From Pseudomonas sp. Irchel s3b2 (GTDB lineage Bacteria; Pseudomonadota; Gammaproteobacteria; Pseudomonadales; Pseudomonadaceae), in the NCBI RefSeq assembly GCF_900187445.1, contig NZ_FYEB01000014.1:62001-126000 (forward strand): a stretch of DNA of 64,000 nucleotides. The letters run 5' to 3'. Positions 43,698 through 51,100 of this stretch are shown here, in pieces (the first letter of the stretch is position 1; every line of letters starts with the position of its first letter). Position numbers and translations under genes: made by a program. The notes beneath the pieces are model-generated. The model was not told where the DNA came from and did not search any database. It saw only the letters and a list, made by a program, of their open reading frames with translations.

Positions 43698-44489
43698 TCA
43701 GCCGGTTTTGCGCAAAGCGGCATGCTGCGGGTTAAAGGTGAGCACGGCGAGCAGGGCGAACACCAGTGTCAGCCCCACGCACACCGTCAGCGCCAACGGA
43801 TTGAAGCGTTCATACAGCGCAAACCGCACCAGTTCCACCGCATGGCTGAACGGGCTCAAGGCGCACAGCCAATACAACCACTCGCTGGACTCGCGCATTT
43901 TCCACAGCGGATACAGCGCCGACGACAGGAAAAACAGCGGGAAGATCACGAAGTTCATCACCCCGGCAAAGTTCTCCAACTGACGAATCGCGTTGGATAG
44001 CAACAGCCCCAGCGCGCTGAGCATCAACGCCACCAGCAACAACGCCGGCAAGGCCAGCAATAAACCCATGGCCGGCGGTTGCACGCCGTACAGCCAGGCA
44101 ATCGCCAGAAAGGCATACACCTGCAACAGCGAAATCAGCGAGGTCGCCAGCAATTTGCTGCACAGCAGGAAGGTCCGGGGCAGGGGGCTGGTCAACAGCA
44201 CGCGCATGCTGCCCATCTCCCGGTCGTAGACCATCGACAGCGAACCTTGCATGCCGTTGAACAACAGGATCATGCAGGCCAGGCCCGGGATGATGTAAAC
44301 CTCATAGGGAATATAGGTGTCGTAGGGCTCGATGATCGCGATGCCGAGTGCCGCGCGAAAACCGGCAGCGAACACCAGCAGCCACAGCAATGGCCGCACC
44401 AGTGCGCTGAGAAATCGCGTGCGCTGCAACACAAAGCGTAGCCATTCGCGCAGTACGATACCGCTGAAACATTGCCAGTAAGCGTTCAT
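43698..44489 (-). CDS. ABC-2-type transporter permease of the alcohol-associated system
   Basis: The 263-residue membrane protein has six helices and the ABC-2 permease pattern (FVLQRTRFLSALVRPLLWLLVFAAGF, YIIPGLACMILLFNGMQGSLSMVYDREMGSMRVLLTSPLPR, FPLFFLSSALYPLW). ABC-2 permeases are mostly exporters. It overlaps the ATPase gene by 4 bp; with the YVTN protein and binding protein upstream it forms the four-gene set seen beside PQQ-dependent alcohol dehydrogenase genes. The transported compound is unknown. Confidence 0.9.
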   Translation of the reverse strand: MNAYWQCFSGIVLREWLRFVLQRTRFLSALVRPLLWLLVFAAGFRAALGIAIIEPYDTYIPYEVYIIPGLACMILLFNGMQGSLSMVYDREMGSMRVLLTSPLPRTFLLCSKLLATSLISLLQVYAFLAIAWLYGVQPPAMGLLLALPALLLVALMLSALGLLLSNAIRQLENFAGVMNFVIFPLFFLSSALYPLWKMRESSEWLYWLCALSPFSHAVELVRFALYERFNPLALTVCVGLTLVFALLAVLTFNPQHAALRKTG

Positions 44490-45229
44490 TGGACGACTGC
44501 CCCTGAAGATACCGAGGTGGTCAGGCGAGCGAAGGCCGAACCGAGGTCACCGCCATGTTCCAGGCTCAACGCGTCTGCCTGTCCGCTGGCCACCAAACGG
44601 CCTTGATGCAGGATCAGCAAGTCGTCGCTGGGCTGTACTTCATCCAGCAAATGAGTGGTCCAGAGCACGCTGATGGTGTGCTCGCGGCACAGGCTGCGGA
44701 TGTGTTGGTTGAGCGCCAGGCGACTGGCCGGATCGAGGCCGACGCTCGCCTCGTCGAGCAGCAACAGGCTTGGCTCGTGCAGCAACGCGCGGGCGATTTC
44801 CACCCGGCGGCGATGGCCGCCATTGAGTTCGCGCACCCGCTCGCGACGGCGCTCGGTCAGCGCCTGACGCGCCAGTTCGGCGTCGACCCGAAGGCCAGTC
44901 TGGCGTCGGGACAAACCATGCAGCGCAGCGTGGTAACGCAGATTCTGCTCGACGCTGAGGTCCAGATCCAGGGTGCTTTGCTGGAACACCACCCCCAATT
45001 GCTTCAACGCCGGGCGTGCCGCGTTGCGCAACGAACAGCCACCGACCCGAATATCACCGCGCTGCACATCGTAAAGGCGAGTGAGCAGGGAGATCAGGGT
45101 CGACTTGCCCGCGCCGTTCGGTCCCAGCAGCGCGGCAAAACGCCCGGGTACCAGGCTGAAACTCACCTGACGCAAGGCCTCGCGCTGGCCGTAAGCGAAA
45201 CTCAGGTCACTGACTTCAAGGGCGTTCAT
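44486..45229 (-). CDS. ABC transporter ATP-binding protein of the alcohol-associated system
   Basis: The 247-residue ATPase has Walker A (GPNGAGKST), the signature region (LNGGHRRRVEIARALLHEP, a degenerate LSGG with His-Arg-Arg), Walker B (LLLLDEASVGLD) and the switch His (TTHLLDE). The ATG at 45229 overlaps the YVTN stop by 4 bp; an upstream start at 45250 is unlikely. It powers the adjacent ABC-2 permease. Confidence 0.92.
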   Translation of the reverse strand: MNALEVSDLSFAYGQREALRQVSFSLVPGRFAALLGPNGAGKSTLISLLTRLYDVQRGDIRVGGCSLRNAARPALKQLGVVFQQSTLDLDLSVEQNLRYHAALHGLSRRQTGLRVDAELARQALTERRRERVRELNGGHRRRVEIARALLHEPSLLLLDEASVGLDPASRLALNQHIRSLCREHTISVLWTTHLLDEVQPSDDLLILHQGRLVASGQADALSLEHGGDLGSAFARLTTSVSSGAVVQ

Positions 45230-46185
45230 GGCGTCACCACCACGCCCCATGGATAGCGCCCGACCTTCACCGACTTGGTGACCTTGAGGCTGTCGACATC
45301 GATCACCGACACATCGCCACTGACGCCATTGGTAGCCAGTAATTGCCGTTGGTCCGGGGTAAACGACATCTGCCAGACTCGTCGGCCCACCAGCAGGTAA
45401 TCGAGAATATCGAAGGTCTTGGCGTCGATCACCGCCACATGGTTGGCCGGGCCGAGGGCGACGAAACCGTACTTGCCGTCGGCGCTGAGTTTGATCCCCA
45501 CCGGTTGGACTTTGTCCGGGTGCACGCCTTTGATCTGGAAGGTCAGGGTCTTGAGGACTTTGCGGCTGGTGACGTCGAGAATCGTCACCGTGCCACCGAT
45601 TTCCGCCGAGGCCCAGAGCTGCGAGCCATCGGGATTGAATTCGACGAAACGCGGCCGCTGATCGACCAGGGTGTTGTCGGCCAGGGTCTGGGTACTGGTG
45701 TCGATCCAGTGCAGCATGTTGGTGGTTTCACTGGTGTTCACCGCCCACTTGCCGTCGGGGCTGACGGCCATGCCTTCAGGCTCGACGCCAACGCTGATCT
45801 GCCCGAGCACCTTGGAGGTTTCGGTGTCGATCACCGTCACCAGCGCATCGTCCTCGTTGGAGACGTACAACCAGCGATTGTTGGGGTGCAGGGCGAATTG
45901 CTCGGGGTCTTTGCCCGAGGGCAGTTCCTTGATGATCTTGCGGGTGGCGACGTCCATCACCTGGACCCGGTCCGAATCGCTGGCGCAGATGTACAGCAGC
46001 TTATTGTCGTGGGACAGCAACAGGCCACGCGGTCGCTGGCCGACGGGCAGGGTCTCGGTGACTTGCAGGGTCTGCATGTCGATCAGGCTCAGGCTGTTGT
46101 CCTTTTCGTTGGAAACCCAGGCGGTGCTGGCCGCCGCATGCCCGGCGGCGAGCAGTAGAGCGCATGAAAGCAGGGTGCGGCGCAT
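45226..46185 (-). CDS. periplasmic YVTN beta-propeller protein of PQQ/ABC cluster
   Basis: The 319-residue exported protein (signal MRRTLLSCALLLAAGHAAA) is built of repeated YVTN-type blades (AWVSNEKDNSLSLIDMQTLQVTETLPVGQRPRGLLLS, WLYVSNEDDALVTVIDTETSKVLGQISVGVEPEGMAVSPDGK), forming a seven-bladed propeller. It belongs to the repeat family found with alcohol-associated ABC genes. No catalytic residues are evident; a scaffold or binding role is likely. It lies 33 bp after the substrate-binding protein gene. Confidence 0.9.
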   Translation of the reverse strand: MRRTLLSCALLLAAGHAAASTAWVSNEKDNSLSLIDMQTLQVTETLPVGQRPRGLLLSHDNKLLYICASDSDRVQVMDVATRKIIKELPSGKDPEQFALHPNNRWLYVSNEDDALVTVIDTETSKVLGQISVGVEPEGMAVSPDGKWAVNTSETTNMLHWIDTSTQTLADNTLVDQRPRFVEFNPDGSQLWASAEIGGTVTILDVTSRKVLKTLTFQIKGVHPDKVQPVGIKLSADGKYGFVALGPANHVAVIDAKTFDILDYLLVGRRVWQMSFTPDQRQLLATNGVSGDVSVIDVDSLKVTKSVKVGRYPWGVVVTP

Positions 46186-46218
46186 GGCAGATTCCTTCTT
46201 GTTGTGGTTGTAGGACTT

Positions 46219-47403
46219 TCAGAGAAAGCGGCAGCTGACCTCGGCTTTGTCGTAACCCAGGCTGTCCATTTCATTGACGGGGTGCAGGAAACCGTCTTGC
46301 GGCGAAGTGCTGACCAGTGCCCGGGGTTGCACGATGGGGATCGGCTGGCGCAACTGACCGTTCCACGGCCGATAACTGAGCTTGCGACCCTTGAAGCCGT
46401 CCAGTGGCAATTGATCGCTGATTTCCAACTGACGAATCGCCATGGCATCGGCCTGACGCAGTTTTCCCACCGCACTGGCGATGCTGCGTACGGCCATCCA
46501 GGCGGCGAAATCCCGGTCGTTCATCCAGCGCCCGGCCAGGGCTTCAAAGCGTTTCTGCAACTGCGCGGCGCCGTAGGTTTCCACGGTCTTGTGCCAGCCC
46601 ACGGGCGTCAGGCCCTGAGTGCCGGCAACCGGCCGTGGATACCAGGTCTGGTAGGGCACGTACTCGCCGAAGTCGCCGCGTTCATCGGCCACCAGCACCA
46701 CGTCGTACTCGGCGGTCTGGGTGAACAGCGGCATGTCGGCCTGGGCGCTGCGGCGCTGGTCGTTATCGAAACTCCAGGCTTTTTCTGCCACCAGTTGCAA
46801 GCCGAAGCGTTTGGCCGCCCGACGCAGGGCGGCGGCATAGGCTTGATCGTCCGCGGTCGGGCCGACGATCAGCAGCGCCCGTTGCCATTTGCGCAGCACC
46901 AGAAATTGCGCCAACGCATCGGCCAGCATCGCGCGGCTTGGCAGACTGTGCAGCACGTTTGGCAAGCAGTCGGTGCTGCGCAGGCTGTCATCCGGGCTGC
47001 CGGCATTGAATAGCAGGCTGTCGGGTAGCACGGCGCTGAGCCGGCGCAGGGTCTGCGCTGGTGCATTCACCACAAACAGGCGCAGGCCTTGTTCGTGTTG
47101 GTGTTTGGCCGCTTCGATCAGCGCCTCCGGATTGTCGACGTTGGCGCTGACCAGGCTGTAACTGTGATTGAGAAAGCGCCCGGTACTGTTGCTGTCGGTG
47201 ATCGCCAGTTCGGCGCCACGCAGGCCGGCATCGGTCGGTTCGGGAATGACGTTCGACAGCAACGGCCCGGGGTCAGGGCGATAACCGAGGTAGCCGATCT
47301 GCACCTGCAACGGCGCGTTCGCCGCCTGAACCTGGGTCGCCACCCCGGCGGCGCAGGCAATCGCCAGCAAGTAGATCAAGGCATAAGGGGCGAGCTGGCG
47401 CAT
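46219..47403 (-). CDS. ABC-type periplasmic binding protein (PQQ alcohol system)
   Basis: The 394-residue exported protein (signal ending ATQVQA) has a type I periplasmic-binding fold like branched-chain amino acid receptors (VQIGYLGYRPDPGPLLSN, HQHEQGLRLFVVNAPAQTLRRL, RALLIVGPTADDQAYAAALRRAAKRFGLQLVAEKAW). It starts the ABC gene set (binding protein, propeller, ATPase, permease) transcribed away from pedF, with a dyad site 80 bp upstream. A binding protein combined with an ABC-2 exporter-like permease is unusual and its ligand is unknown. Confidence 0.88.
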   Translation of the reverse strand: MRQLAPYALIYLLAIACAAGVATQVQAANAPLQVQIGYLGYRPDPGPLLSNVIPEPTDAGLRGAELAITDSNSTGRFLNHSYSLVSANVDNPEALIEAAKHQHEQGLRLFVVNAPAQTLRRLSAVLPDSLLFNAGSPDDSLRSTDCLPNVLHSLPSRAMLADALAQFLVLRKWQRALLIVGPTADDQAYAAALRRAAKRFGLQLVAEKAWSFDNDQRRSAQADMPLFTQTAEYDVVLVADERGDFGEYVPYQTWYPRPVAGTQGLTPVGWHKTVETYGAAQLQKRFEALAGRWMNDRDFAAWMAVRSIASAVGKLRQADAMAIRQLEISDQLPLDGFKGRKLSYRPWNGQLRQPIPIVQPRALVSTSPQDGFLHPVNEMDSLGYDKAEVSCRFL

Positions 47404-47482
47404 AAAGGCACTCCATCACAGGTAGGGTCAGCATAGGAACCCTGGACGGGCGGGGAAATATGCAGAAAGTCCCGATGGGCCA

Positions 47483-47496
47483 GTACCAAGGTAGTA
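47483..47496. promoter_or_regulatory. 14-bp dyad shared by ped-island promoters (divergent ABC/pedF copy)
   Basis: GTACCAAGGTAGTA lies 80 bp before the binding-protein start on one side and 68 bp before the small frame at 47564 on the other. It is the most symmetrical copy. Confidence 0.6.
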
Positions 47497-47563
47497 ACTC
47501 ACCCCGGACGGCGCGGTTTTAGCATGGGCAACAACGGCCATCACTCAAGGGGGGAGATTGACC

Positions 47564-47692
47564 ATGCGAATTCTCAAAGCACTGCTCCTGCCGTTTTTGC
47601 TGATCCTGACCCTGATCGGCGTCGACAAGCTTCACGGCACGCGGCCCGTATTGGTTGGGCCTGCACCACAAGCCCTACTACCAAGGGAGTAG
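47564..47692 (+). CDS. possible 42-residue membrane-anchored small protein
   Basis: An ATG with a strong GGGGGAG ribosome-binding site opens a 42-codon frame, MRILKALLLPFLLILTLIGVDKLHG..., with one hydrophobic helix (about 6-20) and a short polar tail. The stop codon overlaps the dyad at 47678-47691, so the frame may be chance within a promoter region. The family is not recognised. In P. putida KT2440 the pedE gene occupies the place upstream of pedF; here only this short frame is present. Confidence 0.4.
   Translation: MRILKALLLPFLLILTLIGVDKLHGTRPVLVGPAPQALLPRE
47678..47691 (+). promoter_or_regulatory. 14-bp dyad shared by ped-island promoters (pedF copy)
   Basis: CTACCAAGGGAGTA lies 105 bp upstream of the pedF start and overlaps the end of the small frame at 47564. 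Confidence 0.55.
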
Positions 47693-47795
47693 GCCGCGGC
47701 CACCAAAGCAGCATGGGGTTGGCGCAAAGCCGTTCCTAAGATGGGTGCCATAGCCTCTTCAAAGAGGTTTTGCGTGCAATCTTGAGGGCAGAACA

Positions 47796-48257
47796 ATGAC
47801 AACAAAACGCAACGCCTTGCTCGTTGCCGGACTGCTGGCCGGTTTTATCAGCGCAGGTTCCGTCTGGGCCCACGGCAACGTGGTACCCCAAGCCGTCGAA
47901 ACCCAGGGACTGACCCCGATCAAGGATGCCGGTGTGCAGGTCGATGCCGATGGTTGGGCGGCGGCGAACCCTTATCGTTCCTCCCCGGATCGTGATAAAG
48001 CCGTGCAAATCGGCTCTTCGGCCTACAACCAGAACTGCGCGGCCTGTCATGGCCTGGAAGCCAAGTCTGGCGGCATCGCTCCTGACTTGCGCATGCTCGA
48101 CGCCGACGAGGCCGGTGATGAGTGGTTCGTCGAACGCGTGCGCCATGGCGCCGTGCGTGACGGCCGGGTGTACATGCCGAAAATGGCCGACTACCTGAGT
48201 CAGGAAGCCTTGTGGGCGGTACGCACCTATCTGGACAGCGTGCGCGTCGAGGAGTGA
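47796..48257 (+). CDS. pedF: cytochrome c-550 PedF, electron acceptor of the quinoprotein dehydrogenase
   Basis: The 153-residue exported protein (signal ending SVWA, about 24) has one haem c site (QNCAACHGLEAK) and a distal Met region (GRVYMPKMADYL). It takes electrons from the PQQ alcohol dehydrogenase in the periplasm and passes them to the oxidase. It opens the plus-strand set pedF, binding protein, SoxYZ-like carrier, hydrolase, with 3 bp to the next gene. Confidence 0.92.
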   Translation: MTTKRNALLVAGLLAGFISAGSVWAHGNVVPQAVETQGLTPIKDAGVQVDADGWAAANPYRSSPDRDKAVQIGSSAYNQNCAACHGLEAKSGGIAPDLRMLDADEAGDEWFVERVRHGAVRDGRVYMPKMADYLSQEALWAVRTYLDSVRVEE

Positions 48258-48260
48258 CCC

Positions 48261-49136
48261 ATGCGTTTGCTCGCGGTGTTGATCAGCGCTGTGTGGCTGT
48301 GTTGCCAGACAGCGCAGGCGCAGGTCCGTACCTATGACGAAATGATCGCCGCCGCCGAGCTGAAAGTCGCGGTGTACAAGGACTTCGCGCCCTACAGCTT
48401 TGAAGACGCTGGCGAGGCTCGCGGGGTCGATGTCGAACTCGCCCAGGCTTTGGCCAAGGCCATGGGGGTGCGTCTGAAACTGATTTGGGCACCCGCCGGG
48501 GAAAAGCTCGACGACGACTTGCGCGATTACATCTGGCGGGCCAGTCAGTTGCACAATCAGCAACTGGCCGACCTGATGATGCGCGTGCCGTACGATCGCG
48601 ATTACTCACAGAAACGCAATGAACTGGGTGAGCTGGAAAACGGCCATGTGGTGATGTTCGGGCCGTACCAGAGCGAACAATGGCAAGTGGCTTATGACCG
48701 TCGTCGACTGGACTCAGTGGCCAGCGTCGCGGTGTTTCAGCAACACCCGATTGGCGTTGAAGTCGACAGCGTGCCGTCGTTTTACCTGACCTCGGTGTTC
48801 AACGGCATGCTTGCCGCCAAGACCCATCATTACCCGAGCGTGCCCCTGGCGTTTGCTGCCATGAAGGCCGGTGAAGTCGACGCGGTGATGGCCATGCGCG
48901 GCGAGATCGACTGGCAAGTCCATCAGGCCGCCGACCCGCAAGTGGCGCTGGCGGAAAACGCCTATCCGAACATGGGCAAGCAGCTTTGGGAGATCGGCAT
49001 GGCGGTGCATGAAAGCAATCGTCAATTGGCGTATGCCGTGGAGGAGGCACTGGAAGCGTTGATTCGCGAGGGCTCGGTGAAAGCCATTTATGCCCGTTAC
49101 GGCCTGCGGTATGACGTGCCCGAGATGTATCAATAG
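48261..49136 (+). CDS. quinoprotein-associated periplasmic binding protein (PedG/MoxJ-like)
   Basis: The 291-residue exported protein (signal ending CCQTAQA) is an extracellular solute-binding family 3 type receptor (ELKVAVYKDFAPYSFEDAGEARGVDVELAQALAKAMG, GVEVDSVPSFYLTSVFNG, YPSVPLAFAAMKAGEVDAVMAMRGEIDW). Relatives (MxaJ/XoxJ/PedG type) accompany PQQ alcohol dehydrogenases and are thought to help their activation or electron transfer rather than transport. No permease is linked. Its stop overlaps the next GTG start by one base. Confidence 0.87.
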   Translation: MRLLAVLISAVWLCCQTAQAQVRTYDEMIAAAELKVAVYKDFAPYSFEDAGEARGVDVELAQALAKAMGVRLKLIWAPAGEKLDDDLRDYIWRASQLHNQQLADLMMRVPYDRDYSQKRNELGELENGHVVMFGPYQSEQWQVAYDRRRLDSVASVAVFQQHPIGVEVDSVPSFYLTSVFNGMLAAKTHHYPSVPLAFAAMKAGEVDAVMAMRGEIDWQVHQAADPQVALAENAYPNMGKQLWEIGMAVHESNRQLAYAVEEALEALIREGSVKAIYARYGLRYDVPEMYQ

Positions 49137-49885
49137 TGAACTGGCGCGCGAGTTGTCTGTTGGCCTGCTGGCTGCCCTTGGCCGCGAACGCGGTTGAGGT
49201 CGATCCGGTGCCGTCGGTGATGTGGGGGTTCTATCACAAGCAGATGTTGGGCGATGCACCGTTCGTGTTCGACGAGCGGGTCAAGTTGCTCGCTCCGCCG
49301 TTTGCCGAAGACGCCCGACAAGTGCCGCTGGAAATTGACGCCCGGGCGTTCAAGGGCGAGGTGGTGCGAATCCTCGCCTGGGCCGAACTCAATCCGCTGC
49401 CGAAAATCGTCGACTTCGAACCCTTGACCGGTGTGCTGCCGTGGCTGTCGATCCGCATCCGCGTTGAACAGGCCACGCCATTACGTGCGGCGGTACTGAC
49501 CCGCGATGGGCTGTGGCATGTCGGCTCGACCCTGATCGACGCGGCAGGCGGCGGTTGCACGGCGCCGAGTGTGGTGCGCACCCAGCCGGGTTGGGAGGAA
49601 CACATCGGCGAGGTGCTAGGTGGCCGTTATCCCCGTGGTGAATTCAGTCGCGTACGTTTGCAGGTGGCGCATCCGATGGACAACGGCATGGTCAGCGGCA
49701 TCCCGGAATTTTTCATCAACCAGGCAGAGCTGCACGATCAAAACGATCAGCTGCTGGCGCGTCTGGAGTTGTTCCCGGCGGTCAGCGAAAACCCCAATTT
49801 GGCCTTCGATATCGAAGGAGCAGGGCAGACGCGTCTGGTGCTGCGCGACAACAGCGGCAATCAATTCGATGCGGCCATACCCTGA
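49136..49885 (+). CDS. SoxYZ-like carrier protein linked to quinoprotein dehydrogenase
   Basis: The 249-residue protein starts at a GTG overlapping the previous stop (TAGTG) and has a signal peptide (MNWRASCLLACWLPLAANA). It appears to fuse SoxY-like and SoxZ-like segments: an N-terminal half around VRILAWAELNPLPKIVDFEPLTGVLPWLSIRIRVEQATPLRAAVLTRDG with GGGCTAPS resembling the SoxY carrier tail, and a C-terminal SoxZ-like half (RLQVAHPMDNGMVSGIPEFFINQAEL). The Cys in GGGCTAPS could be the carrier thiol. The role in alcohol oxidation is not established. Confidence 0.82.
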   Translation: MNWRASCLLACWLPLAANAVEVDPVPSVMWGFYHKQMLGDAPFVFDERVKLLAPPFAEDARQVPLEIDARAFKGEVVRILAWAELNPLPKIVDFEPLTGVLPWLSIRIRVEQATPLRAAVLTRDGLWHVGSTLIDAAGGGCTAPSVVRTQPGWEEHIGEVLGGRYPRGEFSRVRLQVAHPMDNGMVSGIPEFFINQAELHDQNDQLLARLELFPAVSENPNLAFDIEGAGQTRLVLRDNSGNQFDAAIP

Positions 49886-49900
49886 CCCAAGGAGCGTGTG

Positions 49901-50839
49901 ATGCGCTGGATGCTGCTGTTGTTCATCACTCTGAGCCTGCCGGCCCTGGCCGATCCCGATTACGCACTCAAGCCCCGACAGATCGCCGAAGACACCTGGC
50001 TGCTGGAAGGCAGCACCGATAATTTCGCCAAGAGCAACGGTGGCAACATCGTCAACACCGCATTCATCGTCACCGAGAAAGGCGTGGTGGTGATCGACAC
50101 CGGGCCGTCGAAGCGCTATGGCGAAGCGCTGCGCAAAGCAATTGCGACGACCACCGATAAACCGGTGATCCAGGTGCTGCTGACCCATCACCATCCTGAT
50201 CATGTGCTGGGCAATCAGGCTTTCACCGACGTGCCGATCGGAGCCTTTGCCGGTACCACTGAACTGTTGCGGCAACAGGGTGAGGCCATGGCCGAGAACA
50301 TGTATCGGCTGGTGGGTGACTGGATGCGCGGCACCGAAGTGGTGTTGCCGACGCAGACGCTGACGCCCGGCGTGCAAAGTTTTGGGAACCACGATTTGCG
50401 CCTGCTGAGTCTGGGTGGGCACACCGGCGCGGATCTGACTATTCTCGACCAGAAAACCGGCGTGCTGTTTGCCGGGGACCTGGTGTTTTATCAACGCGCC
50501 CTGACCACCCCCAACAGTCCGGGGTTGTCAGTATGGCTTGCGGACATCGCGGCTTTACAAGATTTACCGTGGACGATGATCGTCCCCGGCCATGGGCCAG
50601 TGGCCACGGATACAAAACCGTTCGAGCAGATGCGCGATTACCTGACCTGGCTGGACCAGCTGATGCGCGATGGCGCCGCTCATGGCAGCGACATGGCCGA
50701 GATGATCCGCAGCCCCATCCCCGAACGTTTCGCGGGGATCAGCCTGAGCCGTTATGAGCTGATTCGCAGCGTCAGCCATTTGTACCCGCGTTACGAACGG
50801 GGGCAGATGAGGCGGGTGGATTCCGGTTCACTCAACTGA
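49901..50839 (+). CDS. exported MBL-fold zinc hydrolase of the quinoprotein cluster (SoxH-like)
   Basis: The 312-residue protein has a signal peptide (MRWMLLLFITLSLPALA) and the metallo-beta-lactamase motif LLTHHHPDHVLGNQAF, a second His (LGGHTGADLTIL), the bridging Asp (VLFAGDLVFY) and a final His (IVPGHGPV). The ATG at 49901 has AAGGAG at the right spacing; the GTG one codon earlier is too close. SoxH-like hydrolases next to SoxYZ-like carriers recur in quinoprotein clusters and probably act on the carrier thiol adduct. Function is inferred from context only. Confidence 0.87.
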   Translation: MRWMLLLFITLSLPALADPDYALKPRQIAEDTWLLEGSTDNFAKSNGGNIVNTAFIVTEKGVVVIDTGPSKRYGEALRKAIATTTDKPVIQVLLTHHHPDHVLGNQAFTDVPIGAFAGTTELLRQQGEAMAENMYRLVGDWMRGTEVVLPTQTLTPGVQSFGNHDLRLLSLGGHTGADLTILDQKTGVLFAGDLVFYQRALTTPNSPGLSVWLADIAALQDLPWTMIVPGHGPVATDTKPFEQMRDYLTWLDQLMRDGAAHGSDMAEMIRSPIPERFAGISLSRYELIRSVSHLYPRYERGQMRRVDSGSLN

Positions 50840-50841
50840 CT

Positions 50842-50952
50842 GATCGTTCCCACGCTCCGCGTGGGAATGCAGCCCGGGACGCTCCGCGTCCCTTGCAGAG
50901 CCGAACGCGGAGCGTCCGTTGAGGCATTCCTTTGCTGCGCGTGGGAACGATC
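50842..50952. repeat. REP pair (GATCGTTCCCACGC family)
   Basis: Outer arms GATCGTTCCCACGC and GCGTGGGAACGATC, the right one with an inserted TTTGCTGC variant (CATTCCTTTGCTGCGCGTGG). It lies between the hydrolase gene and the alcohol dehydrogenase promoter. Confidence 0.9.
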
Positions 50953-50979
50953 AATCCGCGACCCATTCCCTCCGACCCG

Positions 50980-50993
50980 GTACTAAGGAACTA
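50980..50993 (+). promoter_or_regulatory. 14-bp dyad shared by ped-island promoters (alcohol dehydrogenase copy)
   Basis: GTACTAAGGAACTA lies 108 bp upstream of the quinoprotein alcohol dehydrogenase start. Confidence 0.55.
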
Positions 50994-51100
50994 GCAATCT
51001 CCGCATTGCGGGCAATTGTTGCAAGGGCGGCGGCGCCCAAGAATCTGCACTAGACCGGGAAAATTTCCCGGGTATAACAAAAACCGCAGAGGCAGCCGTC

